From Limimaricola sp027213785 (GTDB lineage Bacteria; Pseudomonadota; Alphaproteobacteria; Rhodobacterales; Rhodobacteraceae), in the NCBI RefSeq assembly GCF_050847355.1, contig NZ_CP193755.1, positions 434,001 to 498,000 on the forward strand: a stretch of 64,000 nucleotides of DNA. Reading direction: 5' to 3'. A model generated the notes under the pieces. The model was not told the origin of the DNA, made no database searches, and saw nothing but the letters and a program-made list of their open reading frames with translations. Position numbers and translations under genes: made by a program. Shown one piece after another: positions 8,767 through 17,229 of this stretch. Numbering within the stretch: the first letter of the stretch is position 1; every line of letters starts with the position of its first letter.

Positions 8767-9651
8767 ATGCTTGATCGGCTGACCCTCCCCTTCGACCCCG
8801 CGCTCTTGCCGCAGTTCGACCCTTTCGCTTCGCTGCTGCTGCTCGCAACGCTCTGGATCGCGCGCAAGGCGGCCCTGCGCGCGATCCGCGCCCGGTCGGA
8901 GCTGCCGGTCCACGAGCAACGCAGGCTGATCGCGTCGAGCCGCAACCTCTTTCTCTTCCTGACTCTCGTGGGCCTGGTGCTGATCTGGGCGCCGCAGTTG
9001 CGCACCTTCGCCTTGTCCCTGACCGCGGTCGCCGTCGCGATCGTCGTGGCCACCAAGGAGCTGATCCTGTGCCTCTCCGGCGCCGTGCTGCGCGCGACGA
9101 CGCGCCCCTTCTCGGTCGGGGACTGGATCGAGGTGGGCGAGATCCGGGGCGAAGTCACGGACCATACCCTGCTGGCCACGACGGTGCAGGAATTCGGCGC
9201 TGGAGCCCATGCCCACATGCCCACCGGCCGGACCATCGTGATGCCCAACAGCATGCTTCTGGTTACCCCCGTTCGAAATCAGACGGCACTGCGTGAACAT
9301 GCCTATCACCACTTCGCGGTGACGCTGGAGCCGATGCCGAAGCTCGAAGGGCTACGGGAGAAGGTCGCAGGCATCGTGCAGGAGCGCTACGAGCCGTTCC
9401 GCGAGCGGGCCGCCAGGGCCAACGCCGCGATCGAACGCCGGACCCATGCCGACCTGCCGGACCCGGCGCCCACGATCCGGTTTCGAACGACGGACCTGGG
9501 AAAGCTGCGCGCCGAGATCACGCTCTTCTGCCCCCTGTCTGCCGCGGAGCAGCTGGAGAGCGAGATCACTTGGCATTTGCTGACGATACTCCATGTCCCG
9601 GCGCAAACAACCCCGCCCGAGACCGACCCGTCACCAAGCGAGACCGACTGA
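8767..9651 (+). CDS. MscS-family mechanosensitive channel protein
   Basis: The product, 294 residues from the ATG at 8767, has two or three N-terminal membrane spans, a pore-lining-type helix (about residues 80-110, LSLTAVAVAIVVATKELILCLSG) and the MscS beta domain (PFSVGDWIEVGEIRGEV, IVMPNS). It is a small-conductance, YnaI/YbdG-like relative that would open under membrane tension. The start is uncertain: no clear ribosome site precedes 8767, and an in-frame ATG at 8728 adds 13 residues. It is followed after one base by a small membrane-protein gene, so the two are likely co-transcribed. Confidence 0.82.
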   Translation: MLDRLTLPFDPALLPQFDPFASLLLLATLWIARKAALRAIRARSELPVHEQRRLIASSRNLFLFLTLVGLVLIWAPQLRTFALSLTAVAVAIVVATKELILCLSGAVLRATTRPFSVGDWIEVGEIRGEVTDHTLLATTVQEFGAGAHAHMPTGRTIVMPNSMLLVTPVRNQTALREHAYHHFAVTLEPMPKLEGLREKVAGIVQERYEPFRERAARANAAIERRTHADLPDPAPTIRFRTTDLGKLRAEITLFCPLSAAEQLESEITWHLLTILHVPAQTTPPETDPSPSETD

Positions 9652-9652
9652 C

Positions 9653-9919
9653 ATGCCCACACTGTTCGTCATCCTCGATCTGGCCGCGATAGTCAGCTCG
9701 CTCGTGGCTGCGGCGCTGTGGTATCAGGCCGGAGCCCGCACGGTGCGTCGCATCTCGCGCTTCGAAGATCTCGACCATGCCGACCTCAACCGACTGGTTG
9801 TCGCGATGAACCGGAGCGCCTTGCTCAACCGTCGGGCCGCGCTGGCTTCTGCGGCCGCGGCGATCTGCATCGCCTTCCGCTTTGCCGCTTCGCTCGCGAT
9901 ACCATCGGCAGTGGCATAG
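9653..9919 (+). CDS. Small membrane protein downstream of the MscS gene
   Basis: An 88-residue protein with an N-terminal membrane span (LFVILDLAAIVSSLVAAALW), a basic and acidic middle, and a hydrophobic C-terminal helix after the NRRAALASAAAA segment. I do not recognise the family. It begins one base after the MscS stop and is probably translationally coupled to it. Its last 40 residues have a decayed second copy at 11041-11158, which shows that this gene has been duplicated. Confidence 0.6.
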   Translation: MPTLFVILDLAAIVSSLVAAALWYQAGARTVRRISRFEDLDHADLNRLVVAMNRSALLNRRAALASAAAAICIAFRFAASLAIPSAVA

Positions 9920-10542
9920 AAAGGTGGGCGACCATTGCAGCGAATTGATTGCCCGCAATTCTCGCCGAACGCGTGCGTCCAACGCGCTGCGTTCGCGGTG
10001 CGCAGCCTCATAGAGCTGGATGGCTCTCCGATCGTCGCCCGGGGGATCGACGGCGACGACCTCGAGCTCCGTCAGCGTGAGCAAGATGCCGCAGGCGAAG
10101 CTCGACGGCATGCTCAGATCGGTACGTATTTGAACTGCGCCACCGCTCAAGCGCCCGGCATGCTACCGGTCATTGAATCGTAACGACTTTGGATCGAGAT
10201 CGTCGACAATGCCGTGCATATCGTCGCCGAGATAGGCTTGAGCGAGCATTCCGAGCCAAAGCAGGACCTTGAGCCAATTGCGAAAGGCTGGCCATCGAAC
10301 CAGCTGCGTTTGGCCCTCATGAGATTGCATATGATGGTATTTTCGGATCGGCGAAACGTCCCTCTCGCAGATCTGCATGAGGGGGTTAGGCTGTCGAACG
10401 GCCAGGGCAGAAACGTCGGCCCCAAAGATCATTGAGAAGTTGTTTCATTGCGAGCGCTCCGCGGTAAGATGCGGGCATCGGCGCATGAGTCGCGTGGGCG
10501 GCAAGCCCAACAACTTCGCTGCGCCATCCTTTGGAGCTTGAA
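9920..10542. other. Intergenic region holding gene debris
   Basis: The first half contains the response-regulator remnant described separately. The second half (about 10160-10430) has a minus-strand open frame with a plausible-looking segment (NWLKVLLWLGMLAQAYLG) but no ribosome site and no family match, so I do not call it a gene. Confidence 0.45.
9970..10150 (-). pseudogene. Remnant of a receiver-domain response regulator
   Basis: Reading the minus strand, residues such as IRTDLSMPSS and LTLTELEVVAV line up with MRADLGIPSI and LHELTEVDIAAI of the intact receiver gene at 11185-11571, and a later IQLYEAAHR with VKLHAAVQR. The conserved GKPF with the signalling lysine is lost and the reading frame is not maintained at either end. 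The order and spacing relative to the preceding small membrane gene match the intact receiver and its own preceding fragment, so this is one copy of a duplicated segment. Confidence 0.55.
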
Positions 10543-10905
10543 ATGAATCTTCTCCTCGGCGTCGGCATGTTGGCGGCGGCGGCTCTTCTCTTCGCGTGGG
10601 CCTATGGAAAAGCGCGCAAGCCAGTTCCTGCAAGATGGACCCGTAAAGACAGCGCGATGATTTCGATCACTCTTATGTTTGCGACGTTTTTCACTATCGG
10701 TATCGGGTTCTTTGCGACCGCGCTTCTAAACATCGGTCCAGAGTTCGTAGAGCTGGGCCTCATCGGCGCCGCTGCTGTAGCTTTGGGGGGCGGTGGCAGC
10801 ATTTGGCTGGCACGTCGCCTGGCATTCAACCATGGCGAACTTCGTCCGCATACGAGCCCGCTTCAGGCTCCAATTGACAACACAGGACCAGCGAAGGCAG
10901 CTTGA
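10543..10905 (+). CDS. Small hypothetical membrane protein
   Basis: A 120-residue protein with three predicted membrane spans (about 2-20, 38-60 and 68-90) and a polar C-terminal tail of roughly 25 residues. The ATG at 10543 is preceded by GGAG at 10533-10536; a TTG at 10531 is in frame but lies on the ribosome site. I do not recognise the family. A 13-bp perfect hairpin follows, consistent with a single-gene transcript. Confidence 0.6.
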   Translation: MNLLLGVGMLAAAALLFAWAYGKARKPVPARWTRKDSAMISITLMFATFFTIGIGFFATALLNIGPEFVELGLIGAAAVALGGGGSIWLARRLAFNHGELRPHTSPLQAPIDNTGPAKAA

Positions 10906-10912
10906 CTTGCAA

Positions 10913-10942
10913 CTCGGCAGGCATCGCCTGATGCCTGCCGAG
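10913..10942 (+). terminator. Terminator hairpin after the small membrane gene
   Basis: CTCGGCAGGCATC (10913-10925) pairs perfectly with 10930-10942 over a GCCT loop. Confidence 0.65.
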
Positions 10943-11040
10943 CCGGGGATCTGAATGGTCCCCGTGTCTTGTGGACGCCCTCCTTCTGGGTCGCCTTCCT
11001 GCGCTGATTTTGAGGCCAGGAAGCCAGGAGGGGCGGTTGA

Positions 11041-11158
11041 CGCGATGAACCGGAGCTCATTGTTCAACCGGCGTGCCGCAATGGCGTCCGCGGCCGCGGC
11101 GAACTACACCACGTTTCGCTTTGCCGTTTCGTTCGCGCTTCAGACGGTGCTGGCGTAG
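11041..11158 (+). pseudogene. 3' fragment of a second copy of the small MscS-adjacent gene
   Basis: The frame ending at 11158 encodes DAMNRSSLFNRRAAMASAAA and a hydrophobic tail, which aligns with VAMNRSALLNRRAALASAAA at the end of the intact gene at 9653-9919. The DNA is clearly alike too (for example GCGATGAACCGGAGC in both). The N-terminal half and the MscS gene are absent here. It is a truncated duplicate, unlikely to be expressed. Confidence 0.6.
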
Positions 11159-11184
11159 GCGGATCGAAGGTTCTCCGTCGCCGC

Positions 11185-11571
11185 CTATTCGGTCCCCTCA
11201 GCGCGCAGAGTGGCATTCTGCGCGACCCTTTGGACTGCGGCATGCAGCTTCACCGGGCTGAACGGCTTGCCGAGCATGGCCACCGGAGCGATGGCTGCGA
11301 TGTCGACCTCCGTCAGTTCGTGCAGGCTGCCGCTGACGATGATCGACGGGATGCCGAGATCGGCGCGCATAACGGCCGCGGCTTCGGCACCGCTCGTCTG
11401 TCTTGCAAGGTGCAGGTCGACAAGCGCCAGATCGGGCGCCTGCGCGCGGGCCAGTTCGATCGCCGTGGCCTTGCACGCGGCAATGCCCACCACCTCATGG
11501 CCCAGATCCATGAGCTGCATCTCGAGGTCGAGCGCGATGAAGACCTCGTCTTCGACGATCAGGATACGCAT
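11185..11571 (-). CDS. Receiver-only response regulator
   Basis: This 128-residue protein is a single CheY-like receiver: acidic pocket at E7-D8, phospho-acceptor D52 in LALVDLHLA, S80 and the conserved K102 in MLGKPFSP. There is no output domain. Starting at the ATG at 11571 gives MRILIVEDE at once. It begins 7 bases after the stop of the HisKA_2 kinase and is its obvious partner. Stand-alone receivers of this type usually relay phosphate or act by protein contacts; in alphaproteobacteria they can feed the general stress response, but the target is not visible here. Confidence 0.82.
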   Translation of the reverse strand: MRILIVEDEVFIALDLEMQLMDLGHEVVGIAACKATAIELARAQAPDLALVDLHLARQTSGAEAAAVMRADLGIPSIIVSGSLHELTEVDIAAIAPVAMLGKPFSPVKLHAAVQRVAQNATLRAEGTE

Positions 11572-11578
11572 GGCGAGG

Positions 11579-13000
11579 TCAGACCGCGGCGGGAAACCGG
11601 ACGACGGTTTGCCAGCCTTGCGGGGAGTTCGACTGCTCGACATGGCCGCCGATCTGGCGCGCGGACATCTGGATCAGCCGCTGGCCCAGGCCCGAGCCGC
11701 GCGACGCCTGGCCCTCGACCGCCTCGCACGGGCCGGTGCCGTCGTCGGCAACCGTCAGCACGAACTCGCCCGTCTCGGCATCCTTCGCGAGGCGCACGCT
11801 TACACGCCCTTTCTCCCGTCCATGGAAGGCGTGCTTCAGGGCATTGGTGATCAGCTCGTTGACGATGATCGACAGGCTGATGGCCTTGTTCGGGCACAGC
11901 CGGATCGGAACCACGTCGAGGTCGAACGCAATGCCCCGGACATCGCAGCCGGACGAGGCGGCGACGTGGTCGCAGAGATCGTGCAGCTGCTGGTCGACGG
12001 CCACGCTGGTCACATCGCCGTCCTGGTAGAGGCTGGCATGGATGGTGGCGATCGCGTTGACCCGGGTGCTGGCTGAGAGCAGCTTCTCACGGGTCTCGGG
12101 CGAGGCCCGGCCGCTTTCGAGGCTGAGCAGGCTAGCGACCATCTGGAGCGAGTTCTTGACCCGGTGATTGACCTCGTCGAGCAGCATCTTCTGGTTGGCG
12201 AGCGCCGCCTCCAACCGCTCCTCGTTCTGCCGGAACTCGGTGATGTCGATCACCATGCCCACGAGGTGCGGCTCGCCGTTGACCGGTCCGGGCAGGATCT
12301 CGCCGCGCGCCGAGATCCAGCGGATGCTGCCGTTGGGCAGCAGCAGCCTGTGCTCGAGCACCGTCGGCCCGGGTCCCCGCTCGGCGGCCGAGAAGACCTC
12401 CATGCGCACGCGCTCGCGATCCTCGGGATGGACGCGCTCGAAGAACGGCTCGATGTCCTCGCCGGCCTCGCCCAGCGCGAACCCGTGCATCGTATCGACG
12501 CCGGCGGAGCGGATCAGCTTGCCCGTGACGAGGTTGAGATCCCAGAAGGAGAGGGCCGCCCCGTCGGCCGCGGTGCGCTCCCGGGCTTCGAGCAGAAGCT
12601 GCTTCGTCACCTCCGCCGTCACGTCCTCGACCAGCTGAAGAATGCAGGTGACCTCGCCGTTCTCGATCACCGGGGAATGCGACAGCCGCCAGTAGCGGGT
12701 CTCGAAGCTGCCATCGGGCATGACGATGTCATGCCGACCCGGCTCCAACGCATCGGTCTGCCGCGAGGCCGCCGCGCGCGCAACCGAGGCGCGGATCGTC
12801 GCCTCGAGGTTCGGCGTGTCGGGACGCGGCGGGAACTCGTCGAACAGCGGGCGGTCGAGCAGCGTGGCCCTTCGGCGCGCCACGGCGGCCTCGAAGGGCG
12901 CGTTGACGTCGATGATCAGAAGATCGGTCGACATGATGATCGCGGGCACCGGGATCGCGTGCAGGATGGCCCTGCCGGACAGGATGGGAGCGTCGAGCAT
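11579..13000 (-). CDS. PAS-domain HisKA_2-family sensor histidine kinase
   Basis: The 473-residue soluble kinase has an N-terminal PAS-like domain (about 8-128), a PAS/PAC domain (about 150-257, ending VGMVIDITEFRQ), a HisKA_2 dimerisation domain with H279 in VNHRVKNSLQ, and a HATPase (N-box ELITNALKHAF, G-box GSGLGQRL). It has no membrane span, so it senses a cytoplasmic signal, as in light-, redox- or stress-responsive kinases of this class. There is no LOV cysteine motif (NCRFL). It forms an operon with the receiver gene at 11185-11571. Confidence 0.87.
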   Translation of the reverse strand: MLDAPILSGRAILHAIPVPAIIMSTDLLIIDVNAPFEAAVARRRATLLDRPLFDEFPPRPDTPNLEATIRASVARAAASRQTDALEPGRHDIVMPDGSFETRYWRLSHSPVIENGEVTCILQLVEDVTAEVTKQLLLEARERTAADGAALSFWDLNLVTGKLIRSAGVDTMHGFALGEAGEDIEPFFERVHPEDRERVRMEVFSAAERGPGPTVLEHRLLLPNGSIRWISARGEILPGPVNGEPHLVGMVIDITEFRQNEERLEAALANQKMLLDEVNHRVKNSLQMVASLLSLESGRASPETREKLLSASTRVNAIATIHASLYQDGDVTSVAVDQQLHDLCDHVAASSGCDVRGIAFDLDVVPIRLCPNKAISLSIIVNELITNALKHAFHGREKGRVSVRLAKDAETGEFVLTVADDGTGPCEAVEGQASRGSGLGQRLIQMSARQIGGHVEQSNSPQGWQTVVRFPAAV

Positions 13001-13439
13001 GGTGATCCTTCAAGGCGCAGAGCTGCCTCGAACCCGGCAGCAACGCCCTACATAGCGTGGCGCTCCCGAAGCGGTAGCACCGGCGTGCAACAGTTCTGTC
13101 ATATTCACGAAGCCGCCATTCGCTGCGAACCAGCCGAATGGCGGCAATGGGCCGGCAGCACCCTTGGGCTGTGAGGGCGAATACCGCCTATCGCTGAGGC
13201 CATGTCGAATGGCTGCTCAAAGATGAGCAGCTTGTCGGTCCATGATTCTGACGGTCGTTTATGGCCATCAATCGTTCCTCGATCTGCGCTCCAGCTGACA
13301 CCGGCAGAGCCAGGGACGTCACTCGACTTCTCGGAACCGACAGGCTCTCGGACTGTTCGCCCCCGTAAGCGTCGACAGGCATGTCGCCTTGATCCGAAGT
13401 CGGGCGCTCAAAGCGTCCCTACATGAGGAGGCCATTCAT
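13001..13439. other. Intergenic region with two palindromes before the RTX gene
   Basis: No gene is seen. GCCGCCATTCG (13112-13122) pairs perfectly with 13135-13145 over a 12-base loop. GCTGCTCA (13212-13219) pairs with TGAGCAGC (13224-13231) over an AAGA loop. The region must hold the promoters of the divergent kinase and RTX genes; these hairpins could be leader structures or a dispersed intergenic palindrome. Confidence 0.45.
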
Positions 13440-14819
13440 ATGGCAAAGTTCAAGCTCACCGATACCGCAGACAACGTCGAAGGCACCACTGACGACGATC
13501 GGATCGTCGGCAAGGCGGGAACCCTGCAATCCGAGGATAGGATCGACGGTGGAAGCGGTTTCGATACGCTTGTAGCAAACGCCGAGCAGAACGGAGCTCA
13601 GGCGCCGGTCATCAGCAACGTCGAGGACCTGTTCATCGATACTGGCGGCTTGGCCTTCGACATCTCCAACGTGAGTGGAGCCGAGAGGATCATAAGCGAC
13701 AAAGCTTCGATCATCATTGAACCCGTTGATACCGACGACCTTGGCATTCGCTTCGGCGGGGACGACGTGGGCAGCGGGACGGTCAAGATCCAGTTCGCGG
13801 ATGGCGCCCTCGCAGCAGCCGACGATACCTTGAAGCTCGAGGCGATCGCCAGCAACGTCACTTTCACTTCCGACAGCACCTTCGACGGCACGGAGGACGG
13901 GATCGACAACCCGACCGAGGACCGGCTGAAGGTCGAGAACATCGATCTCGTCCTGAGCGGCAAGGAGAACCAGGTCGACATTTCCGACTTTACCGAGATC
14001 GAGTCGCTGACCTTGTCAGGCGACGCGACCTCCAAGGTCGTCGTTTCCAGCCCGAAGTTGGAAGAGATCGATGCGAGCGCCACGACCGGTGGGATCACGC
14101 TGACATCCGACATCGAGGGCAACCAAATCGTTGAAGGCGGGTCCGGTGACGACGATCTCAAGACCGGTTCGGGCAATGACGATATTGACAGTGGTGACGG
14201 CGACGACGTGATCACCGCGGGCGGCGGGAACAACATTATCCGCACGGGTGACGGCAAGGATGAAGTCTCTGCCGAACAGGGGGATGATGACATCTACCTC
14301 GGCAGGGGTGATGACTTCGTCAACTCCGGAAGTGGAGCGGACACGATCCGGGGTGGAGCCGGCAATGATGAGATCATCGCCGGCGACGGTGCCGATACGA
14401 TCTACGGTGGCAACAACGAGGACATCATCAGAGGTCAGGGCGGCGCCGACATCATTTATGACGGTCGCAACGAAGATACCGTCTATGGCGGAGGAGATAA
14501 CGACACCTTCTTTGCCGGGCAGGGTGACGATACCTTCACTGGCGGCGGCGGGGTCGATACCTTCGACTTCACAGAAGAAAAGTTCGGCAATGACGAAGTC
14601 ACCGACTTCACCCTGACGACAAATGCTTCCACCAATGACATCGTCATGTTCGAGGCCGACGGCGCGGAGTATACGCTGCAATCGAAGGACGATTTCGAAG
14701 CGTTCGTAGATGGCAATCCGGACATTACGGATTTCTCCACTAATCAGGATTTCGTCTCAATCACCGCCGACATGGGGCAGATCCTGCTCCAAGTCAGCGA
14801 TGCCGATTTCCTGGGATAA
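13440..14819 (+). CDS. RTX-type calcium-binding protein, probably type I secreted
   Basis: The 459-residue product is very acidic, has no cysteine and lacks a signal peptide. Residues about 232-375 hold many nonapeptide repeats of the GGxGxDxxx type (for example GSGNDDIDS, GRGDDFVNS, GGAGNDEII), which bind calcium in a beta roll after export. The C-terminal 60 residues, rich in D and hydrophobic residues, fit an uncleaved type I secretion signal. The N-terminal half repeats beta-strand-like segments and has no enzyme motif, suggesting a structural, adhesin or S-layer-like role. GAGGAGG at 13425-13431 fixes the start. No ABC exporter or membrane-fusion gene lies nearby. Confidence 0.8.
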   Translation: MAKFKLTDTADNVEGTTDDDRIVGKAGTLQSEDRIDGGSGFDTLVANAEQNGAQAPVISNVEDLFIDTGGLAFDISNVSGAERIISDKASIIIEPVDTDDLGIRFGGDDVGSGTVKIQFADGALAAADDTLKLEAIASNVTFTSDSTFDGTEDGIDNPTEDRLKVENIDLVLSGKENQVDISDFTEIESLTLSGDATSKVVVSSPKLEEIDASATTGGITLTSDIEGNQIVEGGSGDDDLKTGSGNDDIDSGDGDDVITAGGGNNIIRTGDGKDEVSAEQGDDDIYLGRGDDFVNSGSGADTIRGGAGNDEIIAGDGADTIYGGNNEDIIRGQGGADIIYDGRNEDTVYGGGDNDTFFAGQGDDTFTGGGGVDTFDFTEEKFGNDEVTDFTLTTNASTNDIVMFEADGAEYTLQSKDDFEAFVDGNPDITDFSTNQDFVSITADMGQILLQVSDADFLG

Positions 14820-14882
14820 GATTGACCAACGCCTGACCAAGCTACAGCGCAAATATGTAGCTCTATATACACACATCCTATT

Positions 14883-14912
14883 CGGAGCCGCTACAGGATG
14901 GGCGGCTCCTTC
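14883..14912 (+). terminator. Terminator hairpin after the RTX gene
   Basis: GGAGCCGC (14884-14891) pairs with GCGGCTCC (14902-14909), followed by a short T-rich tail. Confidence 0.65.
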
Positions 14913-15065
14913 TGGGTGTATTGTCGCCAGCGGAAGCAGACGTCTGGTAAACTGACACCGAATGACCGGTTGGGGCCGAACACTGTCATTGTAACATGGC
15001 ATCATCGCTTCACACCGCGCTGGAGAGGGTAGGGCCTGCTTCTGTCCAATATTTTATGAGTATTA

Positions 15066-16439
15066 CTAAGGAGTAAGAACGGTCCCAGATACTGGGATCT
15101 GGATCGAAATACTTGCGCCAACCTTTGCGGCTTCAATTACAAGGCGTCCGCCGTAGCGTTTTGCGATGGCCTCGGTGATCGATAGACCGAGGCCACTGCC
15201 GCTCGACGGACCGATCTGGCCGAAGCGCTTCAATGCCTTGTCGGCATTATCGGGCGACAGCCCGAGGCCATCATCAACGACCCGGACGAGCGCCATGTTT
15301 CCTTTGCGCGTCAACTCTACCCGGACCGATTTCAAACTCGGTCCGCCATGGCGCCGCGCATTGTCTATCAGGTTCTTTACCGCCTCACCGGCATGCACCG
15401 GGTCCATGCGGACTGGAAGCGCGCGCGCGTCTACGGACAGCTCGAAATCCAGCCCTGCTTCCAATGCGGCTGCGCCTTCCACTGCGCAGACCTCTTCGAT
15501 TGCGGGAACGAGGTCGATCTCTGGGATCTCGGTCTCGGGTGTAGCGTAGCGCAGCCTTTCGAGCGACAGCAGCTGTTCGGTCAGCCGAACCGAGCGGCGG
15601 GCGGCCTCGACGAGCGCATCGAGCCTTCGCTCGCGTTCGTCGGGGTCACAGGCGTCCCGTGCGGTCTGGGCCAGCGACAGGGTGGCCGTAGCCGGGTTGC
15701 GCAGCTGGTGGGCCGCATCCGAGATGAATGCCTGATGTGCCGCGATGCTGTCGCGCATCTGGCCGATAAGCCGATTCAGGGTGGCGACGATCCCGGCGAC
15801 TTCGGGCGGGACCGGACGACGGATCGGGGTCAGGTCGTCGGGCGAGCGCAGCGCAATCGCGGCTTCCAAGTCGGTCAGCGGGCGGAGACCGCGTGCCACG
15901 CCGAACCACATCAGAACGGCAAGCACCGCGAGCAGGGCACCCATCGTTCTGAGCGAACGCAACGCCTGGGCGCGCGCAAAAGCGTGGCGATCGGCCGTGC
16001 GCTGCCAGACCGTCACCCGGGAGTCGCCGGTCAAGTTGCCAAGCGTGCTGCGCTCGACCAGCTGCAAGATGCGCACCTCCTCGCCACGATAGAGGGCTTT
16101 GCCGAGGGTGATCGGCCCCTCGCGCACTTCTGCTGGTCGCGGCGGGTAGGCGTATCCGGTGACATAGACGCCATCGGGGCCGGTGACGTGGTAGAATACC
16201 TCGCCGCCAGAGGCGTCATTCAGAAGGTCGCGGGTGGCCGGGGTAAGGGCATCGCCGCCAGAAACCGTGACATCGCGCGAGATCGCCAGCGCCGTGGCCA
16301 GCAGCGACCGATCGAAGACTTCCTCGGCGGTGGACTGTGCCACGGTGTACCGCCACGCCCCGAGCGCCACCGCGACCAGCATTAGTGGTACCAGGGTCAG
16401 GGAGAGTAGCCTGACGCGCAGCGAGATTGGCCGCCTCAT
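15066..16439 (-). CDS. tctE: TctE-like sensor histidine kinase, module 1
   Basis: The 457-residue kinase has an N-terminal membrane span (about 10-28), a periplasmic sensor domain (about 30-165, with EVFYHVTGPDGVYVTGY typical of TctE), a second span (about 168-185), HisKA with the phospho-histidine near residue 245 (DAAHQLRNP), and a HATPase (NLIDNARRHGG, GSGLGLSI). TctE kinases sense external tricarboxylates and switch on the tct transporter. Its ATG overlaps the stop of the response regulator (ATGA, 16436-16439). The module-2 kinase at 26793-28151 is a clear but distant paralogue. Confidence 0.87.
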   Translation of the reverse strand: MRRPISLRVRLLSLTLVPLMLVAVALGAWRYTVAQSTAEEVFDRSLLATALAISRDVTVSGGDALTPATRDLLNDASGGEVFYHVTGPDGVYVTGYAYPPRPAEVREGPITLGKALYRGEEVRILQLVERSTLGNLTGDSRVTVWQRTADRHAFARAQALRSLRTMGALLAVLAVLMWFGVARGLRPLTDLEAAIALRSPDDLTPIRRPVPPEVAGIVATLNRLIGQMRDSIAAHQAFISDAAHQLRNPATATLSLAQTARDACDPDERERRLDALVEAARRSVRLTEQLLSLERLRYATPETEIPEIDLVPAIEEVCAVEGAAALEAGLDFELSVDARALPVRMDPVHAGEAVKNLIDNARRHGGPSLKSVRVELTRKGNMALVRVVDDGLGLSPDNADKALKRFGQIGPSSGSGLGLSITEAIAKRYGGRLVIEAAKVGASISIQIPVSGTVLTP

Positions 16440-17101
16440 GCGCGGTCGAGCATGTAGCCCAAGCCCCGCGCGGTCTTGATCGTCACGCCATGCGGCGCGA
16501 GGCGGCGGCGCAGGCGCGAGACATGCGGCTCGATCGCGGTGTCATCCACGTCAGCGCCGACGCCGTAGACATGGTCGGTGAGGCGCGACTTCGACACCAG
16601 CCGGCCGCGCCCCTCGAGCAGGCATTCGAACAGCGCCAGTTCGCGGCGGGGCAGGTCGAGTGGGCCCTCAACGGTGCCGAGCGTCCGCGCCTGCCGATCG
16701 AACCGTAGCGGTCCGATCGTCTCCACCACGCCGTAGTCGAGGTCGCGGCGCCGCGACAGCGCCCGGATGCGCGCCTCAAGCTCGTCCATCTCGAAAGGCT
16801 TCACGAGGTAGTCGTCGGCCCCGGCATCGAGGCCGCGTACCCGGTCGGCAGTCTCGCCGCGCGCCGTCAGCATCAGGACCGGCGTGCGATCATCTCGCGC
16901 CCGCATGGCTCGCAGCACCTCGATCCCGTCGAGCCCAGGCAGGTTGATGTCGAGCACCACCAAATCGGCGCCCTCGGCCGCCAGATGCGCGTCTGCTTCG
17001 CGGCCGTCGCCCAGAAGGTCGGTCGAATGGCCGCGATCGCGCAGGCGGTAGGCGATGGCGCTCGCCAGCCCTTCGTTATCCTCGACGATGACAATTCTCA
17101 T
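16436..17101 (-). CDS. tctD: TctD-like OmpR-family response regulator, module 1
   Basis: The 221-residue protein has a receiver domain (D51 in VVLDINLPG, lysine in DDYLVKPFE) and a C-terminal winged-helix DNA-binding domain (about 125-220, with LPRRELALFECLLE and SRLRRRLAPHG, ending GLGYML). It is the partner of the overlapping TctE kinase and is divergent from tctC by 128 bases, the usual layout for control of the tripartite transporter. The start at 17101 gives MRIVIVEDNEG; the open frame reaches seven codons further but without a ribosome site. Confidence 0.87.
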   Translation of the reverse strand: MRIVIVEDNEGLASAIAYRLRDRGHSTDLLGDGREADAHLAAEGADLVVLDINLPGLDGIEVLRAMRARDDRTPVLMLTARGETADRVRGLDAGADDYLVKPFEMDELEARIRALSRRRDLDYGVVETIGPLRFDRQARTLGTVEGPLDLPRRELALFECLLEGRGRLVSKSRLTDHVYGVGADVDDTAIEPHVSRLRRRLAPHGVTIKTARGLGYMLDRA

Positions 17102-17229
17102 TTCTTTGCAAGCTTCGTGCAAGGTTGGTGCGCCATGATGCTTTGGTTCGGGGGCGAGGTGAAGCCCCCGCAGGCGCCGGTGGCGGGGAGGAGCCCGACC
17201 ATCGGCATCCGAAACGTTGGGAGGACGAC
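17102..17229. promoter_or_regulatory. Divergent tctD/tctC control region
   Basis: This 128-base gap must hold both promoters. TTGCA (17106-17110) and TGCAA (17118-17122) form a dyad with a 7-base spacer just upstream of tctD and could be a TctD site. The second module's gap lacks an obvious copy of it, so the assignment is weak. Confidence 0.3.

Noticed and set aside
10163..10432. An 89-codon minus-strand frame with a hydrophobic segment
   Set aside because: No ribosome site, overlaps another open frame and lies among decayed gene copies; it may be debris.
14130..14570. Tandem repeats that could suggest a CRISPR or satellite array
   Set aside because: They are codons of RTX nonapeptide repeats in one open frame; the DNA units vary and there are no constant spacers.
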